From Omnitrophica WOR_2 bacterium RIFCSPLOWO2_12_FULL_51_8 (GTDB taxonomy: Bacteria > Omnitrophota > Gorgyraeia > Gygaellales > Profunditerraquicolaceae), in NCBI GenBank assembly GCA_001805895.1, contig MHHD01000016.1:1-6056 (forward strand): 6,056 bases of DNA. The letters run 5' to 3'. Below are positions 1 to 6,056 of this stretch, in pieces. The position numbers and the translations under genes are program-made. Under the pieces are notes generated by a model. That model saw only the letters and a program-made list of their open reading frames with translations. It had not been told where the DNA came from and searched no databases. The number at the start of each line of letters is the position of its first letter. Position 1 is the first letter of the stretch.

Positions 1-2
1 CT

Positions 3-824
3 TCCCCTTACGCACGGCCAGACCAAGAAATGGTTGTCGGCGACATCATGAACTTGGACGAAGTCATCAGCGCCTCCAAAGGGTGCAAGTATGTTTACAA
101 CTTCGCTGGTATTGCGGACATCAACGACGCCAAAAACCGGCCAGTGGATACGGCCAGAATCAACGTGCTGGGTAATGTGCATGTGCTGGAAGGCGCCCGC
201 ATTAGTCAAGTTGAGCGGTTTGTTTTTGCCAGCAGCCTGTACGTCTATTCGGAATCCGGCTCTTTTTACCGTGCCAGCAAGCAGGCTGCGGAGCGCTTTG
301 TAGAAAGCTACCATGAAAGGTACGGTTTGCCATACACCATCCTGCGCTATGGGTCGCTATATGGCCGCAGAGCCGATGAACGCAATGGCATTTACAGATT
401 GCTCAGGGAGGCGCTGGAAAGCAAAGCCGTCACTTATATGGGCAGCAAGGATGCGATGCGCGAATATATTCATGTCGTTGATGCTGCAAAACTGAGTGTG
501 CAAATTCTGGAAGCGCAATATGCAAACCGGCATTTTGTTCTCTCCGGGCAGGAACGCATGACCGTAGAAAACTTCATGAAAATGATCAGCGAAATGATTC
601 CGGGCGGAGTGAAGCTGAGTTTTCAGGGCAAGGTTGATGACGGGCATTACATCATGACCCCCTACGGGTTCCACCCCAAGGTGGGTCACAAGCTAGTGTC
701 CAATGATTATGTGGATTTGGGGCAAGGCTTGCTGGATTGCATGGCCGAAATACACGAGCAGATTCACAATCGCCAACATGCCGATGGAGATTGGCTGGTG
801 GACAATGATGAGACAAAAGGATGA
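3..824 (+). CDS. NAD-dependent epimerase/dehydratase (extended SDR), 5' partial
   Basis: Partial gene: the frame is open to the left edge with no stop, so the true start and the N-terminal GxxGxxG dinucleotide-binding loop lie outside the window. The ATG at 30 falls inside the Rossmann domain and is not the start. Visible family marks are NFAGIAD (codons from 99), which fits the NAGxxD-type segment after beta-4, FASSLYVYS (from about 222) with the catalytic Ser region, and YRASK (267-281), the YxxxK catalytic pair. RYGSLYGR and REYIHVVDAA follow and are typical of nucleotide-sugar epimerases and dehydratases. The protein probably acts in the cytoplasm on a nucleotide-linked sugar; the substrate cannot be read from the sequence. 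The loop between the SS motif and the YxxxK tyrosine is short, without the usual 'E..P..P.S.Y' stretch. The stop overlaps the next start as ATGA, indicating translational coupling. The family is secure; the exact reaction (4-epimerase, 4,6-dehydratase or 4-reductase) is not. Confidence 0.9.
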   Translation, partial: SPYARPDQEMVVGDIMNLDEVISASKGCKYVYNFAGIADINDAKNRPVDTARINVLGNVHVLEGARISQVERFVFASSLYVYSESGSFYRASKQAAERFVESYHERYGLPYTILRYGSLYGRRADERNGIYRLLREALESKAVTYMGSKDAMREYIHVVDAAKLSVQILEAQYANRHFVLSGQERMTVENFMKMISEMIPGGVKLSFQGKVDDGHYIMTPYGFHPKVGHKLVSNDYVDLGQGLLDCMAEIHEQIHNRQHADGDWLVDNDETKG

Positions 825-1498
825 GCAGGTACGATGCCATTGTTTTCGATTTCGATGGCGTTTTGGTTGAATCGGTTGATGTCAAAACCCGTGCTTTTGC
901 CGCCTTATATGCGTGCCATGGCCCAGAAATCGTAGCGCAGGTCGTCGCATTCCATTTGGCAAACGGCGGTTTGTCGCGTTTCGAGAAATTCCGTTATTTC
1001 CATAACAAGCTGCTTGGGCTCCCCCTCACGCGTGAGGAGGAAAACAAGCTGGCAGCCGAGTTCAATGCACGCGTCGAGTCGACGGTAGTCGAAGCGCCGT
1101 GGGTCGATGGAGCAGAAGAATTTCTTATCAAACATCATACCGATATTCCCCTGTTTGTGGCTTCAGGCACGCCGGAAGAAGAATTGAAGCGCATCTTGCA
1201 GAAGCGGCAAATATCGCATTATTTCCGCGCGGCATTCGGTTCGCCGACCAAAAAGGGGGATATATTGCGCGATATCCTTAAGAGTGGCGGCTACAGCCCT
1301 GAAAGAATGCTGATGGTCGGAGATTCATTGTTGGATATGGAGGGCGCCAATGAAGCAGGAATATGCTTTCTGGGAAGATCGGTTTTACCGGACAGTATTT
1401 TTCCGCCGGATGTGGCTGTATTGCCAGATATGTCCGGACTGCAAGGGTTCATCCGTGACGGCAACCTGCACAAATCCCTCGTAATCCATGAACGATAA
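821..1498 (+). CDS. HAD-superfamily hydrolase (phosphoglycolate phosphatase-like)
   Basis: A 225-residue protein with all four haloacid dehalogenase motifs. Motif I is DFDGVLVES, with nucleophile D10 and acid/base D12. Motif II is VASGTP with S115. The motif III lysine is in TKKGD (K144/K145). Motif IV is GDSLLDMEGA with D168 and D172. About 90 residues between motifs I and II form a helical C1-type cap, as in phosphoglycolate phosphatase and beta-phosphoglucomutase relatives. Complete motifs predict an active, magnesium-dependent cytoplasmic enzyme, most simply a phosphatase on a small phosphorylated metabolite. In this setting a sugar phosphate or other glycan precursor is likely, but that is inference from context. 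The start at 821 is supported by the ATGA overlap with the upstream SDR and by MSRYDAIVFDFDG placing motif I at the normal distance from the N-terminus. AAAAGG just before the start can serve as ribosome binding site. The 3' end overlaps the next gene by 11 bases. Confidence 0.9.
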   Translation: MSRYDAIVFDFDGVLVESVDVKTRAFAALYACHGPEIVAQVVAFHLANGGLSRFEKFRYFHNKLLGLPLTREEENKLAAEFNARVESTVVEAPWVDGAEEFLIKHHTDIPLFVASGTPEEELKRILQKRQISHYFRAAFGSPTKKGDILRDILKSGGYSPERMLMVGDSLLDMEGANEAGICFLGRSVLPDSIFPPDVAVLPDMSGLQGFIRDGNLHKSLVIHER

Positions 1499-3029
1499 GC
1501 TGGATTTAAAGGGTTGCTATGCGCGCCTGCGCGAAGACTTGCAGCAGATCGACAATTATGTTCAGCAAATTACAGCGGATGCGTACCGCAATGTATATCT
1601 GGTTTCCAACCCGGTTCTCAGCAGGAATCCTTTTGCCAGCAGCTTGTTGCATAATTTTCTTTTCCACATCCCGGAGCGTGACATCAATGTCATGGGCGTT
1701 GCTTGGAAGCTGATCCAGTTTTATCTGAAAAGCACGCTGTATTTTGTCAATCATTTTCTTACTTGGATGATCGTGCGCATTTTCTTTCGCGCAGTTTTCC
1801 GGCGTGCCGCAGATCCTGTGATTATCGATAACTTCCTGCTGGTCGAATCCACGCTAGCAAGCCATTCCTATGAGGAAAAATATTTCCCGGGTTTGCGGGA
1901 AACATTGTTGCGGCGAGGAAAAGACGCTTATATATTTCCATGCTTATACGGGAGGGTCGCGCTTTGGAATAAGTGCCTCGAACTCTTCGGAGTAATCAGG
2001 CGCGCACCGGCTGTCATTATTACTGAATATGATTTACTCAAGGCTGCGGATTATTTGAGTTTGGCGCAATTTATCTGTTTTTATCCGTTAGCCGTAATCC
2101 GGTTATCTCGGCAAATAGAACCTTCCGGCTATTTGGGAAAGCTGCTGTCATCCGAGTTGCTGGAAACCCTTGATCGGATGACGGCGCACAGTTACGTTCG
2201 CTATCTGTCTGGAAAGAGGCTGGCAGGCCTGTTTGAGGGCAAAATCACTGTGATCTCGTGGTTTGAGAATCAGGCGCAACAGAAGAATTTTTATCGTGGG
2301 CTGAAGGAGGCCGCGCAAAACTCATCCATTTATGCGTGCCGCTCCTACATTGATTACCCGGCATATTTGAACAGTTTTGTCGCCGAACTGGAGGGGGCGT
2401 CCGGGGTAGTTCCAAACAAGGTTCTGGTAAATGGCACCGCGTACATGAAGCATTCTGAAAACCTGGAGTATCGGTTGGGCGTTTCTTTCCGGTACAAATA
2501 TTTGTTTGATCCCATGGTCGCATTGAGTGGCAATAGAATGCAATGCCTGCTGCTGTTCAGTTATTTTTATGAACGAAACAAGGAGCTCCTCAAATTATGC
2601 TCGGCTTCCATTTTGGCGAGTCAGGCTGTCAAGGTGAGGACGCATCCAGCCGATACGCGCAGCAGCCAATTTGTATTGCCTGCCGGCTGGATTTACGATG
2701 CATCTGACAAGAGCGGCGCTTTTAGCAATGCCGCTATTATTATTACTTCAGAATCCGGAATCGCAGTGGAAGCAGCCGCACTGGGCGTTTCCGTTATTGT
2801 CGTTGCCAGCCAGTCATCTTTTACCTGCAACCCCATGTTCGATTGCGGGCGGGGCGTGATATGGGAATTAGTATTCAATTCGGACGAATTAAATAACGCT
2901 TATAATAATCTATTGGAGCAGCGCACAACAAATATCGAAGGGATAAAACAAGCGGCAGAGTGGTATAAATCCTCGTGCTTTGTCGAGCCTACGGAGGAGA
3001 ATATTGTGCGTGCTTTCGATTTGGCTTGA
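1488..3029 (+). CDS. Unassigned surface-carbohydrate protein, probable GT-B-like transferase
   Basis: A 513-residue protein that I cannot place firmly. Residues about 74-105 are rich in hydrophobic and aromatic residues, followed by basic RAVFRR, and residues 190-206 form a second hydrophobic stretch. These suggest membrane association rather than a clear multi-pass protein. EKYFPGLRETLLRRGKDAY (130-148) looks like the start of a Rossmann-like lobe. WFENQ (258-262) begins a conserved-looking central segment. The C-terminal half has KVRTHPAD (H386, P387) and TSESGIAVEAAALGVSVIVV (420-439). An HP motif followed by a Ser-rich, Glu-containing helix start is the pattern of the donor-binding half in several GT-B transferases, for example CDP-glycerol:glycerophosphotransferases and bacterial sialyltransferases. 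It also recalls 'surface carbohydrate biosynthesis' proteins of O-antigen loci. The likely role is transfer of a sugar or alditol phosphate onto a cytoplasmic glycan intermediate at the inner membrane; donor and acceptor are unknown. The start at 1488 overlaps the HAD gene by 11 bases. The 3' end is visibly AT-richer than its neighbours. Confidence 0.75.
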   Translation: MNDKLDLKGCYARLREDLQQIDNYVQQITADAYRNVYLVSNPVLSRNPFASSLLHNFLFHIPERDINVMGVAWKLIQFYLKSTLYFVNHFLTWMIVRIFFRAVFRRAADPVIIDNFLLVESTLASHSYEEKYFPGLRETLLRRGKDAYIFPCLYGRVALWNKCLELFGVIRRAPAVIITEYDLLKAADYLSLAQFICFYPLAVIRLSRQIEPSGYLGKLLSSELLETLDRMTAHSYVRYLSGKRLAGLFEGKITVISWFENQAQQKNFYRGLKEAAQNSSIYACRSYIDYPAYLNSFVAELEGASGVVPNKVLVNGTAYMKHSENLEYRLGVSFRYKYLFDPMVALSGNRMQCLLLFSYFYERNKELLKLCSASILASQAVKVRTHPADTRSSQFVLPAGWIYDASDKSGAFSNAAIIITSESGIAVEAAALGVSVIVVASQSSFTCNPMFDCGRGVIWELVFNSDELNNAYNNLLEQRTTNIEGIKQAAEWYKSSCFVEPTEENIVRAFDLA

Positions 3030-3078
3030 TCGCGATTATGCGCAATATTTTTGCAATTAAATCAGGGAAATAAATAAC
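3030..3078 (+). other. Only clear intergenic gap, AT-rich leader of rfbF
   Basis: This 49-base spacer separates the two gene modules. It is AT-rich and ends with CAGGGAA (3063-3069), a reasonable ribosome binding site about 9 bases before the rfbF ATG at 3079. A tiny GCAA...TTGC inverted repeat (3042-3054) is too short to be a terminator. No good -35/-10 pair is visible, so a separate promoter for the CDP-sugar genes is possible but not shown. Confidence 0.5.
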
Positions 3079-3873
3079 ATGCGTGACACCTTAAAAACGG
3101 TCATTCTTTGCGGCGGGCGCGGTACTCGCATACGCGATGTCGCCGACAACATTCCCAAGCCGATGATCCCGATTGGGCAACTCCCGATCCTCTGGCATCT
3201 GATGAAATATTACGCCAGCTATGGGCATAAGGACTTTATCCTATGCCTGGGTTACATGGGTCAGACGATCAAGGATTTTTTCCTCAATTACGAGGCTTAT
3301 ACCCGCGACTGCACGGTGACACTGGGTGCGAACAAATCCGTCGAATTCCATACCAACCATGAAGAAACAGACTGGCGGGTGACGCTGGCGGATACTGGGC
3401 CTGAGACCCTGACCGGCGGGCGTATCCGCAAAATTCGCCAGTATCTTAAAGAAGATGAACATTTTTTTCTGACTTATGGCGATGGGGTGAGCGATATTGA
3501 TTTGGATGCCCTGCTGGCATTTCATAAAAGCCATGGCCGTATTCTTACGGTAACCGGTGTCAGGCCGCCGGGGCGTTTTGGTGAACTGATGGCAGACAGT
3601 CAAGGCTTGGTGACCGAGTTCAATGAAAAGCCTCAAGCGACTGGTGGATGGATTTCGGGCGGCTTCTTCGTCTGCCGACGCGAATTGTTCGATTATCTGG
3701 ATGAACGCGATGATCTCGTCTTTGAGCAGGAGCCGATGCGGGCGCTGGTACGTGATCGGCAGCTTGCCGTATATGAACATGACAGATTCTGGCAGTGCAT
3801 GGACACCTATCGCGATTGGCAGTTGCTGAATAATCTCTTGGAAAAAAAGCAGGCGCCATGGATGATCTGGTAG
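3079..3873 (+). CDS. rfbF: Glucose-1-phosphate cytidylyltransferase
   Basis: Cytoplasmic enzyme that joins CTP and alpha-D-glucose 1-phosphate to give CDP-glucose and pyrophosphate, the entry step to CDP-linked deoxysugars. The 264 residues match the family length. The nucleotidyltransferase signature CGGRGTR (11-17) with KPMIPIG (27-33) binds CTP and phosphate. YGDGVSD (133-139) carries the metal-binding Asp (D135). PPGRFGEL (163-170), EKP (183-185), GGWISGGFF (189-197), FWQCMDTYRD (237-246) and the C-terminal QAPWMIW are characteristic of RfbF (also named DdhA). The signature loop reads RIRDVADNIPKPM where many family members have an acidic SEET-like stretch, so it is a moderately divergent member. 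CAGGGAA about 9 bases upstream is the ribosome binding site and supports the start at 3079. It overlaps rfbG by 16 bases, which fits sequential enzymes made from one transcript. Confidence 0.96.
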   Translation: MRDTLKTVILCGGRGTRIRDVADNIPKPMIPIGQLPILWHLMKYYASYGHKDFILCLGYMGQTIKDFFLNYEAYTRDCTVTLGANKSVEFHTNHEETDWRVTLADTGPETLTGGRIRKIRQYLKEDEHFFLTYGDGVSDIDLDALLAFHKSHGRILTVTGVRPPGRFGELMADSQGLVTEFNEKPQATGGWISGGFFVCRRELFDYLDERDDLVFEQEPMRALVRDRQLAVYEHDRFWQCMDTYRDWQLLNNLLEKKQAPWMIW

Positions 3874-4937
3874 CCACCGTGGCCTTATTTCGAGGCAAGC
3901 GCGTCTTGCTGACCGGAGATACTGGTTTCAAGGGCTCATGGCTGGCCTTGTGGCTAGCCGGGGCCGGGGCCGAGGTCTACGGTTACGCATTGCCTGCTGA
4001 ACGCGAGGATGATCACTTCAATTTGCTGTGTTTGCGTGATCGCATCACACACCACGATGGTGATATCCGCGATCACGCCGAACTGGGCGCTTTTTTCCAA
4101 TCGGCACAGCCCGAATTCGTGTTCCATCTTGCCGCGCAGGCGCTGGTGCGGCGGTCTTACCGCGACCCAAAAGAGACACTCGATACCAATATAGGCGGCT
4201 CTGTGAATCTGCTTGAATGCGTGCGCGAGACACCTTCGGTGAAATCACTCGTCTACATTACGTCGGACAAGTGCTATCGCAACAAAGAATGGATATGGGG
4301 CTACCGCGAGAACGATGAATTGGGCGGCCATGACCCTTATAGTGCTTCTAAGGCGGCGGCTGAACTGGTGCTTTCTGCCTACGGTAATTCATTTTTTCAA
4401 TCACGCCCAGGATTCGGCTATGCCAGTGTGCGCGCCGGCAATGTGATTGGTGGCGGCGACTGGTCGGATGACCGGATCGTGCCGGATTGTTTGCGTGCCC
4501 TGCGTAACAGCGAACCGATTGTGCTGCGCAAGCCGCAGTCTACCCGGCCGTGGCAGCATGTGCTGGAACCACTGGGCGGCTACATGGCTTTGGCTGCGTC
4601 GCTGGCGCGTGATCCTGCACGATTTTCGGGAGCATGGAATTTTGGGCCGGATGGAGAGGCGACGCAAACCGTGCATGCATTGGCGCAGAAAATTATTGAA
4701 CGCTGGGGATCGGGAAAAATTGAAATACGGGGCGCGGTCAGCGACCCGCATGAAGCAGGGCTGCTGCATTTAAATTGCGACAAGGCGCGTCATGTACTTG
4801 GCTGGCGGCCGCGCTGGGGCTTCGATGCGACGGTGAGCAAGACCGTTGACTGGTATCGGGCCGTGCTTGCGGGCGAACCGGCGGTTAAGGTCAGCAATAA
4901 ACAAATTGAATGTTATATGGAGAAAGTTGATGATTGA
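3858..4937 (+). CDS. rfbG: CDP-glucose 4,6-dehydratase
   Basis: NAD-dependent extended SDR that converts CDP-D-glucose to CDP-4-keto-6-deoxy-D-glucose, the branch-point intermediate for CDP-linked 6-deoxy and 3,6-dideoxy sugars. The 359 residues match the family. LLTGDTGFKGSWLALWL (17-33) holds the GxxGxxG loop (G20, G23, G26). HLAAQALVRRSYRDP (90-104), ITSDKCYRN (134-142) with the catalytic S/D/K region, and DPYSASK (159-165) with Y161 and K165 are standard RfbG/DdhB segments. RPWQHVLEPLGGY (230-242), WNFGP (260-264) and LGWRPRWGF (314-322) are also typical, and PWQHVLEP in particular separates this family from RmlB and GalE. The first loop reads GDTGFKG where many homologues have GHTGFKG. 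The start lies 16 bases inside rfbF; no other in-frame start would leave the Rossmann loop intact at the usual N-terminal distance. It overlaps the following cupin gene by 8 bases. Confidence 0.96.
   Translation: MDDLVATVALFRGKRVLLTGDTGFKGSWLALWLAGAGAEVYGYALPAEREDDHFNLLCLRDRITHHDGDIRDHAELGAFFQSAQPEFVFHLAAQALVRRSYRDPKETLDTNIGGSVNLLECVRETPSVKSLVYITSDKCYRNKEWIWGYRENDELGGHDPYSASKAAAELVLSAYGNSFFQSRPGFGYASVRAGNVIGGGDWSDDRIVPDCLRALRNSEPIVLRKPQSTRPWQHVLEPLGGYMALAASLARDPARFSGAWNFGPDGEATQTVHALAQKIIERWGSGKIEIRGAVSDPHEAGLLHLNCDKARHVLGWRPRWGFDATVSKTVDWYRAVLAGEPAVKVSNKQIECYMEKVDD
4919..4923 (+). promoter_or_regulatory. Ribosome binding site that fixes the cupin start
   Basis: GGAGA inside the last codons of rfbG lies 6 bases before the ATG at 4930. 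It favours this ATG over the longer in-frame reading from 4846, whose extra N-terminal residues are basic, unlike the family, and lie wholly within rfbG. Confidence 0.75.
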
Positions 4938-5379
4938 GGGAGTCAGAATTACACCCTTGCGCCAAATTCTTGATGAACGCGGCAAGGTGATGCATATGCT
5001 CAAGGTTGGCGACCCTGCCTTCCAGCAGTTCGGCGAAATCTATTTTTCCTGCGTCCACCCCGGAGCCATCAAAGGCTGGCATATCCATAAGGAAATGACG
5101 CTGAATTATGCCGTGCCCCACGGCAATATCAAGTTTGTGCTCTACGATGAGCGGCCAAACAGCCCGACTCAGGGCGAGATACAGGAGATTTTCATGGGGC
5201 CGGACAATTACTGCTTGGTAACCGTGCCAACTATGGTGTGGAATGGATTCAAGGGTATCGGCAAGGAAATGGCTGTCGTCGCAAACTGCGCCACGATCCC
5301 ACATTCGCCGGATGAAATAGACCGCCGCGATCCTTTTGACCCTTCGATTCCCTATGATTGGGCAATTAAACACCGATGA
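4930..5379 (+). CDS. RmlC-like cupin, dTDP-4-dehydrorhamnose 3,5-epimerase family (short form)
   Basis: A 149-residue cupin of the short RmlC-like group (RmlC itself is about 180 residues). It most likely acts on the 4-keto-6-deoxy sugar made by RfbG, by C-3 and/or C-5 epimerisation or keto-isomerisation. Visible marks are RQILDERGKV (11-20), the core IKGWHIHKEMTLNY (47-60), VLYDERPNSPTQGE (70-83), VTVPTMVWNGFKGIG (97-111) and the C-terminal IPYDWAIKH. H51 falls at the place of the RmlC catalytic base (GLH). The RmlC acid tyrosine is not seen: that strand reads AVVANCATIP. The HxHK arrangement (H51, H53, K54) and the upstream Y38 instead recall FdtA/WxcM-type 3,4-ketoisomerases. The reaction is therefore open. 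It overlaps rfbG by 8 bases and has a GGAGA site before it. Its stop forms an ATGA with a mini-ORF. Confidence 0.88.
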   Translation: MIEGVRITPLRQILDERGKVMHMLKVGDPAFQQFGEIYFSCVHPGAIKGWHIHKEMTLNYAVPHGNIKFVLYDERPNSPTQGEIQEIFMGPDNYCLVTVPTMVWNGFKGIGKEMAVVANCATIPHSPDEIDRRDPFDPSIPYDWAIKHR

Positions 5380-5480
5380 GCCAATGTGTCCTTGCAGTCA
5401 GATTCGGAAAAATTGCGGCCGGATTCGTAGGTGCCACGAATGCGGCGGCCAGCATCCTGCTATCCGGTGAGACGCCATGA
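5376..5480 (+). CDS. Possible 34-residue ORF coupled at both ends
   Basis: A 34-codon ORF starting in the ATGA that contains the cupin stop and ending in the ATGA that contains the downstream SDR start. It fills exactly the otherwise unexplained 97 bases between those genes. The product starts MSQCVLAVRFGKIAAG, continues with a small-residue, mildly hydrophobic segment (FVGATNAAASILL) and ends SGETP. I recognise no family. There is no clear ribosome binding site, so translation would rely on coupling. It could be a small protein, a leader that couples translation of the next gene, a decayed remnant, or chance. The chance of an open 34-codon frame is not small, but the two precise overlaps make it worth listing. 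Confidence 0.3.
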   Translation: MSQCVLAVRFGKIAAGFVGATNAAASILLSGETP

Positions 5481-6056
5481 CTGCAAACCGGATGCTAGTG
5501 GTCGGCGGAACCGGATTCATTGGGCACAATCTTTGCCGGATCGCGCATGCGAGAGGGCATACAATCACCTCTCTTTCCATGCACACGCCTGCGGAAGGCC
5601 TTGATGGGGTCAACTACCTGTCTGCCAATCTTTCCGATCGCGAGTCACTTAAAGGCCTGCTTACCGGAAAACAATTCGAATATCTGGTGAATTGCGGCGG
5701 TTATGTTGACCACCGCTCTTACTTCTCCGGCGGCAGGGATCTTATCGCAGCACATTTCGAAGGCGTCCAAAACCTCTTGGATACCGTTGATCTAAGTTGC
5801 CTGAAACGCTTTGTGCAAATCGGAAGCGGTGACGAATACGGCGCAGCGGCAGCGCCGCAATCTGAGGCAATCCGCGAAGCGCCCATCTCGCCCTACTCAC
5901 TGGCCAAGGTGGCTGCTGCCCATTTTCTGCAAATGCTCTGGCGCACCGAACGGTTTCCGTCCGTAACGCTACGCATCTTCTTGGCCTACGGTCCAGGGCA
6001 GGATGCAAAGCGCTTCCTGCCTCAGGTTATTCGCGGCTGCCTCCAGAATCGTTCTT
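5477..6056 (+). CDS. NAD(P)-dependent epimerase/reductase (extended SDR), 3' partial
   Basis: The first 193 residues of an extended SDR that runs off the right edge. MLVVGGTGFIGHNLCR (6-21) is the beta-1/GxxGxxG cofactor loop. VNCGGYVDHRS (71-81) sits where NxAA..D/H normally lies. IGSGDEYGAA (115-124) holds the catalytic Ser region, PYSLAK (139-144) gives the Y140/K144 pair, and LRIFLAYGPGQD (165-176) is the usual LR...VYGPGQ segment. It is a nucleotide-sugar 4-epimerase, 4-ketoreductase or related enzyme. Placed after rfbF, rfbG and the cupin, it is the best candidate for reducing the CDP-4-keto-6-deoxyhexose, but this is inference. An in-frame TGA at 5468 rules out a start further upstream. 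ATG 5477, with GGTGAGA just before it, is preferred over ATG 5492, which would begin directly at the beta strand. The C-terminal substrate domain is not visible. Confidence 0.9.
   Translation, partial: MTANRMLVVGGTGFIGHNLCRIAHARGHTITSLSMHTPAEGLDGVNYLSANLSDRESLKGLLTGKQFEYLVNCGGYVDHRSYFSGGRDLIAAHFEGVQNLLDTVDLSCLKRFVQIGSGDEYGAAAAPQSEAIREAPISPYSLAKVAAAHFLQMLWRTERFPSVTLRIFLAYGPGQDAKRFLPQVIRGCLQNRS

Noticed and set aside
30..32. ATG at 30 as the start of the first SDR
   Set aside because: The frame continues open to the left edge and the protein would lack the cofactor-binding loop, so this is an internal methionine of a truncated gene.
3021..3048. TTGGCT with CAATAT as a sigma-70 promoter for rfbF
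   Set aside because: The spacing is 16 bases but both boxes match the consensus poorly, so it is not distinguishable from chance in AT-rich DNA.
3042..3054. Small inverted repeat GCAA-TATTT-TTGC in the gap as a terminator
   Set aside because: The stem is only 4 base pairs, low in G+C and has no downstream T run.
3241..3780. Long antisense open frame (179 codons) opposite rfbF
   Set aside because: It lies wholly within the confidently assigned rfbF, its translation shows no recognisable motif, and open antisense frames are common opposite coding sequence of this composition.
4846..4929. N-terminal extension of the cupin from an earlier ATG at 4846
   Set aside because: The extra 28 residues are basic, not family-like and lie within rfbG, while GGAGA 6 bases before ATG 4930 fits the normal N-terminus.
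4891..5373. Antisense open frame (160 codons) opposite the cupin gene
   Set aside because: It mirrors a gene with clear family motifs, has no motif of its own and no plausible promoter or ribosome binding site.
1..6056. Mobile elements, CRISPR arrays, tRNA/rRNA genes, phage or defence genes
   Set aside because: I saw no direct or terminal repeats, transposase motifs, repeat-spacer pattern or RNA-gene signatures by eye. Coding sequence accounts for almost the whole window.

Overview
The window is a densely packed, single-strand (+) run of surface-polysaccharide genes from a Gram-negative bacterium, most likely an O-antigen or other cell-surface glycan locus. Base composition looks balanced (near half G+C by eye). 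Together with protein style (RfbF/RfbG type enzymes) this suggests a proteobacterium, perhaps a beta- or gammaproteobacterium. I cannot place the genus. No rRNA, tRNA, insertion sequence, CRISPR array or convincing terminator is visible.

Left module (1-3029): the 3' part of an extended short-chain dehydrogenase/reductase (SDR) nucleotide-sugar epimerase/dehydratase, open at the left edge. It is followed through an ATGA overlap by a HAD-superfamily phosphatase, and through an 11-base overlap by a 513-residue protein of no firm family whose C-terminal half looks like the nucleotide-sugar-binding half of a GT-B fold transferase.

A 49-base, AT-rich gap (3030-3078) is the only clear intergenic space. 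Right module (3079-6056): glucose-1-phosphate cytidylyltransferase (rfbF) and CDP-glucose 4,6-dehydratase (rfbG), overlapping by 16 bases. Next come a short RmlC-like cupin, a possible 34-codon mini-ORF linked to both neighbours by ATGA overlaps, and a second extended SDR cut by the right edge.

Working model: RfbF makes CDP-glucose and RfbG converts it to CDP-4-keto-6-deoxyglucose. The cupin then isomerises or epimerises this ketosugar, and the terminal SDR reduces the keto group to give a CDP-6-deoxyhexose. No C-3 dehydratase (DdhC/E1-like) lies in the window, so the usual 3,6-dideoxyhexose route (abequose, paratose, tyvelose, ascarylose) is not shown. The end product is unknown. The most interesting points are the atypical active site of the cupin, the unassigned 513-residue protein, and the double-coupled mini-ORF.
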